The notes under the pieces are model-generated. The model saw only the letters and a list, made by a program, of their open reading frames with translations. It ran no database searches and was not told where the DNA came from. Positions 1-10,339 of a stretch of 64,000 bases of DNA are shown here, piece by piece. How positions within the stretch are numbered: the stretch's first letter is position 1; each line of letters begins with the position of its first letter. Position numbers and translations under genes: made by a program. Source of the stretch: Symbiodinium kawagutii (lineage: Eukaryota > Sar > Dinophyceae > Suessiales > Symbiodiniaceae); NCBI GenBank assembly GCA_009767595.1, contig VSDK01027717.1:96803-160802 (forward strand). Reading direction: 5' to 3'.

Positions 1-931
1 CACAATTGTTCCCAGAGTGGCTGCCGCCTCGCCATTTTGTATCTCACATAGGAGGCGTGCGGGGCATGCTGCCGACAACACAAGACCAAATGTTCAAATA
101 AACGGAGTACAGGACCAATTCCTTGTGAAGTAGTACGCCGGAGCTTTGCCATCCCAAAATATTGAAAACTTCTTGTAAACCAGAGATACACACAAGCGCC
201 AAAACCCAGATTCTGAGCAGAAAAAATATCCCGATACCAAGCCACCAGCCAACGCGCAGAACAGGCATCACCCCGAACAGCAGCTTGGATGCACGGGGGA
301 AAAGCAGGGAACAAGTGCATAGCAACCCTGCACGTCAAGTTCAAGCGAAGCCACACCAAAGTCTTTGCAACAAAAAGTATAGCACAGAGCCTTTCCAAAG
401 TTTCAGCTTTCCGCTTCCAACGCATGTGTGGTGGGAAAAGGAATGCCAACAAGATCTCCAAGCAACTCTCACAAACAAGGACAAACTGGGCACCATCACC
501 ATGACCATGCAAGCAATCCAAGACATCAAGCCAAACAAGGTTGCAAATACGGCAAGCAAGGGCGTCAAAGGTTCTTGCATCAAACTTGGCTTGCGGCACA
601 GGCCACTGCAGCTTAGCTGCCTTGTCAACGTGTGACGCCCAATTCATTCCCACGACATGCAACACAAAAGCAAGCGAGACTTTGGAAACCCATGTATGCC
701 CGAACTTGGCAGCAATGTCCTTCCGTAAAATTCGGCCAGAAGCATTCGTGAAAGCCAACTGAAAAAATGATCCAAACCAAGCAGCAAAATACCAAATCCA
801 AAAAATTGAAAAATAGAGAATACGGAGAAAATGGAAATATGGAATGATGATAGCGATCAAGGAGCAGACCAGTACCACCAGAGCTTCTCTAGCACCCGTA
901 GCGAGGAGGACAAACTCCCAACCGGAATGTG
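1..931 (-). CDS. Multi-pass membrane protein, internal exon running off the left edge
   Basis: One frame on the minus strand stays open from about 931 to base 1 (about 310 codons) without a stop. The first part has consecutive hydrophobic segments (ALVVLVCSLIAIIIPYF, then FSIFWIWYFAAWFGSFF), so it is probably an integral membrane protein; a soluble stretch with several Cys (ACRIC, VCESC) follows. A possible acceptor, CCTAG, sits just upstream at 932-936. An overlapping hydrophobic frame at 44-325 is also open, but the long uninterrupted frame is the better candidate. No family was recognised and neither start nor stop is in view. Upstream hydrophobic ORFs at 961-1191 and 1253-1597 may be earlier exons. 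Confidence 0.5.
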
Positions 932-960
932 CTAGGGACGCACTTTCTCAAGCACTCACT

Positions 961-1597
961 TCAGCACTGTTCTTTTTTCAGCACTGTCCAGCGGTTTCGT
1001 TTCTGTTCAGGGTAGCGGCCGGGGCGTATATCTTTGAGCACCGCTTGCCATGCATGGCCCCGGGCACGGCTTTCGCCAATGCCTACCCCTAAAGCCGAAA
1101 TATACGGCCAAAGAATTTGTGAGATCAACGTAAACATCAAAATGGGGAAGCAGTCACATATCAGACTGAAAGAAAAACCAACCCAGGTCAAGCTGGGCCA
1201 AGCAATCAGCTGAAAATCATGCTACACATAATCTGTCATGAAAATCTCGGCACTAAATTTCAAACAAATTGAGTCTCGTGCAAGGAAATGAACTCAAGGA
1301 TGCGAAATCATGATCACTAATGAAACGATTCTTCCTCCATCTCATTCCGCTCTCTCCGTAGGATCTTTTCAGCAAAAAAACTGCACATGCCAAAGACAAA
1401 CATAATGCCCGCGCAGCACTGCCAAAATCGAAGCCAGTGAAATTGGCAATGAAAGCGTTGGTCATTGGGTAATCGAAAGCAATGGTTTTTAAAGCCAGAA
1501 GATATGGAATGGGCCAAACTTGTGTAAACATTGCCGCCTTGCAGCTGGATGCCCCGACAAAGGCACCGCAAGCAAAAATCACAGCAGAAAAAATCAA
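961..1597 (-). other. Possible upstream exons of the membrane protein gene
   Basis: Two minus-strand open stretches, 1253-1597 (114 aa) and 961-1191 (76 aa), contain hydrophobic runs such as FTLISQILWPYISALGVGIG and AARALCLSLACAVFLL. They lie just upstream of the long membrane exon at 1-931 on the same strand. I could not fix their splice sites, so boundaries are only those of the open frames. They could also be chance AT-rich hydrophobic ORFs. Confidence 0.3.
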
Positions 1598-1858
1598 TGC
1601 TAACGATTAATCAAGAATTAGTTTGTTGGCAACTATTTCTGTAATCGTCGAGATTTGATGATTGACCATCAATCATCAAGGGTCTGACTGAACAACGATG
1701 CATCCTTGATCAATTCATTAAAAATCAATAAGTTAACCATTAATCAACCATTAATCAACCATTATCTCAACCATTGATCAATAAAATCCTTGTTGCTCAC
1801 AAGTTGTTCTTCTGTTTGCCATTGAAACGCAACTGACCTTCGCGGCCGGCGACCGCAC

Positions 1859-1894
1859 CTCCAAAGCCAGGACTTGCATTGGAGGACCCGCTGC
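1859..1894 (-). CDS. FG micro-exon E1 (36 nt, phase 1-1)
   Basis: Acceptor GCGCAG precedes it and donor GTGCGG follows. With the split Gly codon it reads GSGSSNASPGFG. It is the diverged copy of the exon at 7504-7536 within the segmental duplication, differing by one inserted codon. Start and end phases match the other ten micro-exons, so it can join any of them in frame. It is the most downstream member seen in the window. Confidence 0.5.
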
Positions 1895-2456
1895 CTGCGC
1901 CTGCCAGGCACAAGTGGCGTGCAAGTCATTCGAATGATTTTGTCCCTTGGGATGTCGAAAAGCCTCTCAGATCACGAGGCTTCGACAATACGTTGATTCA
2001 CTGCCTGGGGGTTTCAAACCCTAGGGTTGCTCATGGGACATTGTGATTGGTAGTGGCTACTGAAGCTTCATTGCATTGTGCTAATGATTATAATCTGATT
2101 GGCGGTTGAACCACCCCTGTGAAAAATATGCATGCTAATCCGCCAAGCATTTGTTGCTGGCAAAAACGAAGACCATCAACCCGTTGATGTTGCTTTTAAG
2201 TGACAATGACAATGACGGGTTTCGATCCATGTGTTCATTGTTATGGCTGTGTTCAGTCTGACAAACAAACCCATCAACACGCGAGTGCATTAATCAGTGA
2301 TAATTGCCTGGTTTACCAAGTGGAACTTAACAACTGTTCTTCACTGATCTTCACTGTTTTTTGACTGGTTGGTGGTCTCAACCCTACTGTTGCTCATGGT
2401 TCAGCTGAACCTTTGAAACCATCAACCGTGGACCATGAGATCAGGCTCGACTCATC

Positions 2457-2512
2457 GATCAAAGTCTCACAGCTTCAGCCGCTGGATGAAGGTTTCACCG
2501 GTGAAGCCTAAG
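2457..2512 (-). other. Strongly conserved block in the duplication, possible exon
   Basis: About 55 bases are almost unchanged between here and 8053-8112, although flanking sequence has diverged heavily. On the minus strand both copies follow a CTTAG acceptor-like site and read GFTGETFIQRLKL then TGA. The centre, TTCACCGGTGAA, is a perfect 12-base palindrome. Conservation suggests a short coding exon, a regulatory site or recent gene conversion. The function is unknown. Confidence 0.35.
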
Positions 2513-2741
2513 CGGCAACCATTCAACAGGCCACAACGTGCCAGTGCAGGCTGCGAGATTCTCCAGGATGGAATCTGCGAACCACTCAGGCCACTGGCTA
2601 TCAGCTGCTTGGTGATGCGAGCTACCAAGGTGAATCTTAACTGGTTGGTGGTTTCAATTCTAGGATTGCTCATGGCTAATAGATGTTAATAGTGATTAAT
2701 TAGTATAGTGGTTATTGAAGGTCAATAATGATCCTTACTAC

Positions 2742-2820
2742 CTGGTTGGTGGTTGAACCATCCCTATTCAAAAAATTGGTCGACCAAACCATTGGTTAAT
2801 GATTACTGGCAAAAATAAAA
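2742..2820. repeat. Dispersed ~75-bp repeat (family of at least 7)
   Basis: Starts CTGGTTGGTGGTTGAACC and continues through a CCCCTAT/ACCCTAT word, a GTCGACCAACCA-like word and a TTAATGATT stretch. Related copies are near 2101-2165, 3863-3945, 7714-7775, 10518-10590, 55838-55915 and 60960-61035. No coding potential was seen. It may be a short non-autonomous element or part of the segmental duplications, but the copies at 55.8 and 61.0 kb lie outside those. Confidence 0.55.
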
Positions 2821-3431
2821 GTGCTCGAAACCACACACCAGTAAAGATCTGTTAGGTGAGCATGAAACAAAGAAGCGCTTGAAGGTGCTTGAAGCTTTGC
2901 GTGCATTCAGCACTGCGCACCAGATTTTTCCGGGTTCACTGCCAAGAATCTTGGTGACGGAACCTACCTGGAAACATGGTGGACTAGCAGTTGGAGAAGG
3001 CGAACAAAGGATAAATGGATAACAAATCTGCAAACCAGCTAACTGGGCCATGAGTATAAGCACCAACCATTATTGAATAGACACAAAACTGCGGAACTGT
3101 GCACAAAGGTTGAGTCAATGTCCTTTCCAGTGTAGACCCGATCGCCCGGGGCACTGGACCTTGCTATCGAGGACACTGCGGATCTCATCGGATACAGATG
3201 TTGTATTCACAGGGAGCCCTCCAAACATCTATGCACATACTTCTTGACAGATACGCGTACTTGAAGATATGCAATCGCCATCTGAAGTACATATACAACA
3301 CACAGCTTTGCCGTATGCTTAAGCCATGCCGCCTGGGAACCTTGCTAAAATCATTGGTGGACCCATCTCATTGGTGGCTAATTACTTTGCTACTCACGAA
3401 CCTTCATCTACCAAACCACGGTGGAAAAACA

Positions 3432-3815
3432 TCACGCATGTTCATTGTCCTCCGGCTTGCCATGCTCCAAATGCACAGTCCCAAGTGTGACAAACGGATC
3501 TGCAGAGCAAACTGTGTTTAACAGTTGCCCATTGGGCAAGACCATATGATTCTCTTCCCGACAAGCCTTCGGCTTGTGGGTCAGTTGCCTCAAAACATCC
3601 ACTGCAAGATCAGATCCACTAGTCCTCAAGCACGCCACTTCGTCCCCATCCAGACCAACACACCTAAGAATCATTGCATCTCCTTCAAGCTTAATTAAGG
3701 TTAAATCTCCTTCCTGCAGAAAATCAAGCTGCAAAATAGGCTCTGGCCTTCTTTCCATTACCTTGAAGTCGGGAACGTATTGAAGTGTTGGAGATTGACA
3801 GCCAAACCACTCCAT
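3432..3815 (-). pseudogene. Truncated RCC1/ubiquitin-like gene, C-terminal fragment
   Basis: This 127-residue open frame matches only the tail of the neighbouring RCC1/ubiquitin-like genes: the WFGCQSP linker, the ILQLDFLQEGD segment and the ubiquitin-like part (MILRCVGLDGDEVA, then LPNGQLLNTVCSADP). All seven propeller repeats are missing. At about 3690-3715 it has an eight-residue insertion after EGD (LTLIKLEG) that recreates LEGD. The break sits at the junction of the internal tandem duplication of copy A (about 3840). Probably a pseudogene, though an expressed ubiquitin-like micro-protein cannot be excluded. Confidence 0.7.
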
Positions 3816-4235
3816 CCAGGAACTACCAAGGTGAATTGAAGGTTAACAGTGATACTTACTATCTGGTTGGTGGTTGAACCGACCCTATTCAAAAGTATTG
3901 GTCGACCAAACCATTGGTTAATGATTTCTGGCAAAAATAAAAAGTGCTCGAAACCACCAACCAGTAAAGATCTGTTAGGTGAACATGAAACAAAGAAGCA
4001 ATTGAAGATGCTTGAAGATCCTTGAAGTTGGAGAAAGCGAACAAAGGACAACAAATCCTGGTATGCTGGCAAAAACGGACCTGGCTGTGATGGGCTATAA
4101 ATAGAAGTACCAACTACAATAGACATCATGCTGAAAGCGTTTGGTGAACCAATCACAACCAATCCATCACCTACTACAGCTCCATCTACCAAACTACGAC
4201 AAACAAAAAGAAACAAACAGAAATTTGACTTTTCC

Positions 4236-5423
4236 TCACGGCTTATCATGTTCTGAATGCACAGTCGCAAGTGTGACAGATGGATCTGCAGAGCAAACTG
4301 CGTCTAACAGTTGCCCATCGGGCAAGACCACACGATGCTTTTCCTGAAAAACCTTCCGCTTGCGGGTGAGTTGCCTCAAAGCATCCACTGCAAGGTCAGA
4401 TCCCCTAGTCCTCAAGCGGGCAACTTCGTCCCCATGAAGACCAACACACCTAAGAATCATTGCATCTCCTTCATGCAAAAAGTCGAGTTGCAAAATGCGG
4501 TCTCGTTTTCTTGTCGTTACCTTGAAATCGGCAACGTATCGAAGTCTTGGAGACCGACCGACTAACCACTCCCTCCAGGACAACAACGATGGAATTGCAC
4601 ACTTTCCAAAGAGGTTGCTTCCAAAAGAAACAGCAAAGCCATCACTTCGGAGAAGCACTGTATGACAGTCACCTGCAGAGACCTGGGTGTATGTTACTCC
4701 GTCATCCAAAGGTGGAATGTCACATTGTCCAGCATAATTTTTTGGGCAAGCAACAGCAGAACCATCACTTCGGAGAAGCACTGTATGACTGCAACTTGCA
4801 GAAACCTGGGTGTATGTCACACCGTCATCCAAACGTGGAATGTCACATTGCCCATCACGGTTGAGTCCGCAAGCAACAGCAGAGCCATCACTTCGGAGAA
4901 GCACCGTATGCTTGCCACCTGCAGAAACCTGGGTGTATGTCACACCTTCATCTAAAGGTGGAATTGTAGATTGTCCATAGCGGTTCTCTCCGCAAGCAAC
5001 AGCAGAGCCATCACTTCGGAGAAGCACTGTATGACAGTCACCTGCAGAGACCTGGGTGTATGTCAGACCGTCATGCAAACGTGGAATCTCACATTGCCCA
5101 TCACGGTTGAGTCCGCAAGCAACAGCGGAGCCATCACTTCGGAGAAGCACCGTATGCATGTCACCTGCAGAAACTCTGGTGTACGTCACCCTGTCATCCA
5201 AAGGTGGAATGTCACATTGTCCACCACGGTTACTTCCGAAAGCAACAGCAAAGCCATCACTTCGGAGAAGTATTGTATGCATGCAACCTGCAGCAACCTG
5301 GATGTATGTGACACCTGGATCTAAAGGTGGAATGTTACATTGTCCCTCACTGCTCACTCCGCAAGCAACAGCAGTGCCATCACTTCGGAGAAGCACCGTA
5401 TGTCCCCAACCTGCAGCAACCAT
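4236..5423 (-). CDS. Seven-repeat RCC1-like propeller with C-terminal ubiquitin-like domain (copy 1)
   Basis: From the ATG at 5423 the protein is 395 residues. It has seven tandem repeats of 41 residues with the core HTVLLRSDGSAVACG followed by GQCDIPPLDDGVTYTQVSAG, which fits a seven-bladed RCC1-type beta-propeller (RCC1 repeats are usually somewhat longer). After a WL.GRSP linker, roughly residues 310-395 look like a ubiquitin-like fold: MILRCVGLHGDEVARLRT (strand pair), DLAVDALRQL (helix), VVLPDGQLLDAVCSADPSVTL. An in-frame TTG 24 nt upstream is less likely than the ATG, because copy 2 also starts at the equivalent ATG. It is intronless. By analogy it may be a ubiquitin-pathway or scaffold protein; the function is inferred from fold only. 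Confidence 0.85.
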   Translation of the reverse strand: MVAAGWGHTVLLRSDGTAVACGVSSEGQCNIPPLDPGVTYIQVAAGCMHTILLRSDGFAVAFGSNRGGQCDIPPLDDRVTYTRVSAGDMHTVLLRSDGSAVACGLNRDGQCEIPRLHDGLTYTQVSAGDCHTVLLRSDGSAVACGENRYGQSTIPPLDEGVTYTQVSAGGKHTVLLRSDGSAVACGLNRDGQCDIPRLDDGVTYTQVSASCSHTVLLRSDGSAVACPKNYAGQCDIPPLDDGVTYTQVSAGDCHTVLLRSDGFAVSFGSNLFGKCAIPSLLSWREWLVGRSPRLRYVADFKVTTRKRDRILQLDFLHEGDAMILRCVGLHGDEVARLRTRGSDLAVDALRQLTRKRKVFQEKHRVVLPDGQLLDAVCSADPSVTLATVHSEHDKP

Positions 5424-5799
5424 TGGACAGATCGTTGAAGGCTTCAAGCGCAGCTATGCGCAGCTGCTCTAGTCGCTTGAGCCACAGCTATGCCATTCAG
5501 CATCTCTCTCGTTGCGGCATGCCGTTGTACGGCAATGAGGACCAGTGCAACAATGGAATATAGCGCTTGGAAGTGATAATTCAACTATGTGATCAAAGGT
5601 CACTTTGTGAAAGGTATCAATTCCCAATCTACCTTTGAATTCCCCTCAGAAAGCGCAAGAGTTTATCCTACAATCCCTTCTGTCGGATTCGGCTTTCTTC
5701 CTGATGTGCAAATTCAGAGAAAACATGAACGTCAGTTGTCATTCTTTGCATTTTCCTCCTCAAAGCATGTGGCCCGTTGAACTTTGTGACGCCGTGCAT

Positions 5800-7140
5800 G
5801 AAGTTCTGAGCAAAAGTAATATGAGATCCACCAGTGTTTGAACTGGAGCTCCAGAACGCAAACATCACCCAATACCACTGATAGTCGTGCTTAGACGCCT
5901 TGCAAGTGCGGATTGTGTTCCGCTCATCGACGGATTGCGTTCCGCAAAGGTGAAATCACACAGGCGGTTCAGAAAAGAACATCAAAAATTACGCCCAACA
6001 TCAAGCAAAACAATTGTTGAAACCGTTTAGCCGCCTAATATCGTTCATGCCTCTCACGAACACGTGGCTTAAATGAAATGGTGGGCCTCACCCACTTGAA
6101 AATTCCTAGTGCAACTGGCGCTTGTTCATGAACACTTTGGGTGGACAAGATCACAGCCAACCCATGAAGGTTGGAAAGTGCCCTTGGCCTGGGTATCCTG
6201 AATGTTTTGCCTATACTGGGATGTTAATCAATATTTGTCAAACATGTTCAAACTCAATTCAGTCTAAATATCTTTAAAAAACTTGTCCCCAGCTATATAG
6301 GTATTGCATTATGATGCTTATATCATCACAGCCAACCCAGAAAACCTCTAAATTGCGATCACGCTTGGACCAGCAAGGGCCTCCAGCAAACAGCCCCGCA
6401 GCAGAAGAAGCGCCTGCAGCTGGTATAGCTGGTGGAGATGAGACATGGTGAAGTGCCAGCGATTTTCGGCACCATACTTGGATGTGCAGACTGGGTTGCA
6501 ACTGGTTGTGGCTTTAAGGGTTGTGACCCAGTCTAGAAGGCTAATGACTATATAAACACGCCAATTAAACCCCCAGCCGCACATCCAACTAGTAGTCATA
6601 GCAGGTACATAGTAGGCATGAAACATGGGCAATACAGGAAGAATTTCGAGCACAATATTCTACAACTCTGTTAGGGCATGGATTCTGCAAGAAAAATTCA
6701 AGTCACGGTCAATGTCCTCCATTGCTAAGCATTTGGATCATCCCCCTACTGATGGTTGATCATCGAAAGTATTGGCAAAGGCTAAGAAACCAATGATCTC
6801 TGAGACCAGCAGACTTCCTATCTGTATCAAAGCTATCCTTGTCATCCTGTAAGCCATGCTAGCGCAAGCATGGCTTAAGCCCAGCGCTGCCGTCCCACAA
6901 TCTTGTGGCGAAATTCCTGTGGCGAACTCTGGTTTTCAGGCCTACAATTAACAAAATGCTTGCGAAATCAAGCATCCAAAAAAATATGCTTTTGAATCAA
7001 CCGTCCCAAGTACATCTGGGAAAATTGAAAAAACGTTTCAAACCACCAGCTAGAAGTTAATTGAAATGGCAACAGTTGGGCATTGACACAGTGATTCTAC
7101 CAACTATTACCCACAGGGTTGATTAGTTTCATGATGATTA
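5800..7140. other. Intergenic/intronic stretch, no gene seen
   Basis: Unique spacer between the two duplicated units. Only short ORFs without recognisable motifs occur here (for example 6274-6501 and 6348-6653 on the minus strand). No RNA gene or repeat family was recognised. Confidence 0.4.
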
Positions 7141-7351
7141 TATAACTGTACTTGATGCTAACGACTAATCTAGAATCAACTTGTTGACAACTATTACTGT
7201 AATTGTCGAGATGGTAACAGCTTGGAATTGACTCATAGTATCAATCAAAAACACAATCAACCCCAGTCAATTTGCAATTGCTGCTAAGCAAGCATCATTT
7301 AAACAAATAAACAATCGTTCATGTTCAAACTAATCATAAATCATCAACGGT

Positions 7352-7414
7352 CTAACCTGGCAGCTAACTATCTGAAAAACACTGATGCATAATGATAGTT
7401 AGCTGTCAGGTTAG
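7352..7414. repeat. Near-perfect 21-bp hairpin
   Basis: CTAACCTGGCAGCTAACTATC (7352-7372) and GATAGTTAGCTGTCAGGTTAG (7394-7414) are reverse complements with one mismatch, separated by 21 nt. It could be a structured RNA, a tiny inverted-repeat element or a cruciform site. No equivalent was found in copy A. Confidence 0.7.
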
Positions 7415-7503
7415 AGGCACCAACCATTATTGGTAACAAGTTGGTCTTCAGCTTCTTGCCGAAGAAAAAACCTGACGTTCGCCGCCCGCGGCCGCGACCG
7501 CAC

Positions 7504-7536
7504 CTCCAAAGGGACTTGGATTGGAGGACCCGCTGC
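7504..7536 (-). CDS. FG micro-exon E2 (33 nt, phase 1-1)
   Basis: Acceptor GCCCTGCAG and donor GTGCGG. With the split Gly it reads GSGSSNPSPFG. Duplicate of E1. Confidence 0.55.
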
Positions 7537-8727
7537 CTGCAGGGCTCGTGGCAAGTCTTGGGTGCCTTTCGTGAGTCCTTTCGGAGGTCGAAAAACTCAT
7601 GGATCGCCAGGCTTGGACAATACGTTGATTTTCGGCTTAGTGGTTTCAACCCTAGGCTTACTCATGGGAAATTTGTGATAAGGAGGGTTCATAGTGATAA
7701 GGTTTATAATTTGGCTGGTGGTTGAACCGCCCCTATGAAAAATATGCATGTTAAGCCGCCAAGCATTTGTCACTCGCAAAGACATGTGCTAAAGTAAAGA
7801 TCGTCAACCCATTGATAATGTTTTTACCTGACAATGATGGGCTTTGATCCATGTGTTCATTGTTATGGATGTGTTCAGTCTGACAAAAAGAAGCGGGTGC
7901 ATGAAGCAAAAATAATTGCCAGCCTGGTTTACCAACTGGAAATTTACAAATGTTCTTCACTGGTCTTCACGGTTTTTTTGCCTGGTTGGTGGTTTCAACC
8001 CCATGGTCATGGTTCAGCTGCACATTTGAAACCACCAATCCTGGACCATAAAAGGCTCTCAACGATCAAAGTCTCACAGCTTCAGCCGCTGGATGAAGGT
8101 TTCACCGGTGAAGCCTAAGCTGCAACCTGCAACCGGCAACCTGCCAGTGCAAGCTGTGAGGTTCTGCTGGATTCTCCCATGCCACCGTTGGGCCACTGGC
8201 TGCCGCTGGGTGATGCGAAGTACCCAGCAGTGGCAGGATCCACAGCCCACGCTTCCTATTCTCAACACCACGGCCTTCACAGTACCGCCATGAAGCACTC
8301 AGGTTGTAGCAGTGGTCACTGTGCAACCAACCAAGCAAAGTAGGGTGCCTGTTAAGATCTTTTAAACGGTAAATATCAATGGTTGATTTGAATGCTTGAA
8401 TGCTTGATATCTAATGATTGATGTTGGAAATGTGAAGATCTGCTAGGTGAGCATGAAACGAACAAGCACTTGAAGATGCTTGAAGCTTTGCGTGCATTCA
8501 GCACTGCGCAACAGATTTTTTCCGGGTTCACTGCCAAGAATCTTGGTGACGGAACCTACCTGGAAACATGGTGGACTAGCAGTTGGAGAAGGCGAACAAA
8601 GGATAAATGGAGAACAATCGTGGCAGAGTCAATTTCCTTTCCAGTGTAGACCCGATCGCCCGGATGATGGCACGGGACCTTCATCTACCAAACCACGGTG
8701 GAAAAACATCAAGCATGTTCATTGTCC

Positions 8728-9933
8728 TCACGGTTTGCCATGCTCCAAATGCACAGTCCCAAGTGTGACAAAAGGATCTGCAGAGCAAACTGTGTTTAAC
8801 AGTTGCCCATCAGGCAAGACCACACGATTCTCTTCCCGACAAGCCTTCAGCTTCCGGGTGAGTTGGCTGAAAACATCCACTGCAAGGTCAGATCCCCTCG
8901 TCCTCAAGCACGCCACTTCGTCCCCATCCAGACCAACACACCTAAGAATCATTGCATCTCCTTCCTGCAGAAAGTCGAGTTGCAAAATGCGGTCTGGTTT
9001 TCTTCCCACTACCATAACATCGGCAACGTATCGAAGTCCTGGAGACTGACAGCCAAACCACTCCAGCCAGGTCATTATCGGTGGAACTTTGCATTGTCCA
9101 TCCTGGTTGGTTCCACACGCAACCGCAGACCCGTCACTTCGGAGAAGCACCGTATGATAGCCACCTGCACAAACCCGAGAGTATGTCACCCGGGCATCTG
9201 AAGATGGAAATTCATATGGGCCATCACTATTGCTCCCGCAAGCACCGGTGTTCCCGCAAGCCACAGCAGAGCCATCACTGCGGAGAAACACTGTATGATG
9301 GTGACCTGCAGAAACCTGGGTGTATGTTATGCCGTCACCCAAAGGTGGAATGTCACATTGTCCCCAACGGTTGAGTCCACAAGCAACAGCTAAGCCATCA
9401 CTTCGGAGAAGTACGGTATGCCAGTAACATGCAGGAACATGGGTATATGTGACACCCTCATCCAAAGGTGGAATGTCGCATTGTCCACCACGGTTGCATC
9501 CGAAAGCAACGGCAGAGCCATCACTTCGGAGAAGTATTGTATGCATGCTACCTGCAGCAACCTGGATGTATGTCACACCTGGATCCAAAGGTGGAATGTC
9601 ACATTGTCCATCACTATTTTGTCCGCATGCAACAGCAGAGCCATCACTTCGGAGAAGCACGGTATGACAATAGCCGGAACAAACCTGGACATACGTCACC
9701 CCGTGATCTAAAGGTGGAATGTTACATTGTCCAAACAGGTTGTTTCCGCAAGCAACCACGATGCCATCACTTCGGAGAAGCGTGGTATTGTAGACATGTG
9801 CCGAAACCTGGGTGTACGTCACCCCGTCTTCTAGAGGCGGAATGTCACATTGTCCATCACTATTGCTTCCGCATGCCACAGCGGAGCCATCACTTCGGAG
9901 AAGCACCGTGTGCTTGGCACCCGCAGCAACCAT
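8728..9933 (-). CDS. Seven-repeat RCC1-like propeller with C-terminal ubiquitin-like domain (copy 2)
   Basis: The protein is 401 residues starting MVAAGAKHTVLLRSDG. It has seven ~41-residue RCC1-like repeats; the sixth carries an insertion around CGNTGACGSNSDG that looks like a local duplication. The C-terminal ubiquitin-like segment (MILRCVGLDGDEVACLRT, DLAVDVFSQL, VVLPDGQLLNTVCSADP) matches copy 1 and the truncated copy at 3432-3815, whose wording (DPFVTLGTVHLEHGKP) is closer to this copy than to copy 1. The frame is intact and intronless. Its location between FG micro-exons E2 and E3 on the same strand suggests it may sit in an intron of that gene. Confidence 0.85.
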   Translation of the reverse strand: MVAAGAKHTVLLRSDGSAVACGSNSDGQCDIPPLEDGVTYTQVSAHVYNTTLLRSDGIVVACGNNLFGQCNIPPLDHGVTYVQVCSGYCHTVLLRSDGSAVACGQNSDGQCDIPPLDPGVTYIQVAAGSMHTILLRSDGSAVAFGCNRGGQCDIPPLDEGVTYTHVPACYWHTVLLRSDGLAVACGLNRWGQCDIPPLGDGITYTQVSAGHHHTVFLRSDGSAVACGNTGACGSNSDGPYEFPSSDARVTYSRVCAGGYHTVLLRSDGSAVACGTNQDGQCKVPPIMTWLEWFGCQSPGLRYVADVMVVGRKPDRILQLDFLQEGDAMILRCVGLDGDEVACLRTRGSDLAVDVFSQLTRKLKACREENRVVLPDGQLLNTVCSADPFVTLGTVHLEHGKP

Positions 9934-10339
9934 TGGACAAATCGTTGAAGGCCTCCCTGTGCTGGTGTGCTCGTTGGTGGATCAATCTGCACACAGCTCG
10001 GGGTCAGGCTCGATGGCTGAAAACCACAGCTGCCCCTGTCGCTTGAGCCACAACTATGCCATCAGTACACCATCTCTGTTGCCACAGCATGCCCTGTAGA
10101 ACCAGTACACCATTGTAATATAGCTTTGGAAAAGGATACTTCATCTATGGGGATGATAGGTTTAGCGGCAAAGCTGTGAATTCCAAATCGATCTTTTAAT
10201 TTCATTTGACTTCCCCGACAAAAAGTTTATCCTACTATCCTTCTTTCGCACTCCAGCTTTGTTTCAAGTTTCAACCGTGAAAAAATCAATCCAAAAATGC
10301 ATGTCAGTTGTCATTCCTTTGGTTCAAACGCAAAAAGCT

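Larger units (their letters stand above)
1590..5790. repeat. Segmental duplication, copy A
   Basis: Collinear diverged matches link this block to 7140-10330. They include the stretch beginning GATGCTAACGA near 1600 and 7150, an FG micro-exon (1859 and 7504), a TGTGTTCATTGTTATGG block (2230 and 7850), a strongly conserved block at 2457-2512 and 8053-8112, a full RCC1/ubiquitin-like gene, and its 5' flank up to the word CAGTTGTCATTC. Copy A contains an additional internal tandem duplication: about 2725-3840 is repeated from about 3845. This left a truncated gene copy at 3432-3815. Confidence 0.75.
7140..10330. repeat. Segmental duplication, copy B
   Basis: Collinear with 1590-5790 but shorter, because it lacks the internal tandem duplication and the truncated gene fragment. 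It contains an FG micro-exon (7504-7536), the conserved palindromic block (8053-8112) and RCC1/ubiquitin-like copy 2. The gene bodies and a few short blocks are conserved; the remaining sequence is heavily diverged with many indels, so the duplication is not recent. Confidence 0.75.

Noticed and set aside
241-330. Frameshift in a run of five C joining two hydrophobic frames of the membrane gene
   Set aside because: The upstream frame stays open to the window edge without any correction, so no frameshift is needed.
9468-10046. Plus-strand ORFs across the RCC1-like genes (for example 192 aa at 9468-10046)
   Set aside because: They are antisense shadows of the 123-nt repeat.
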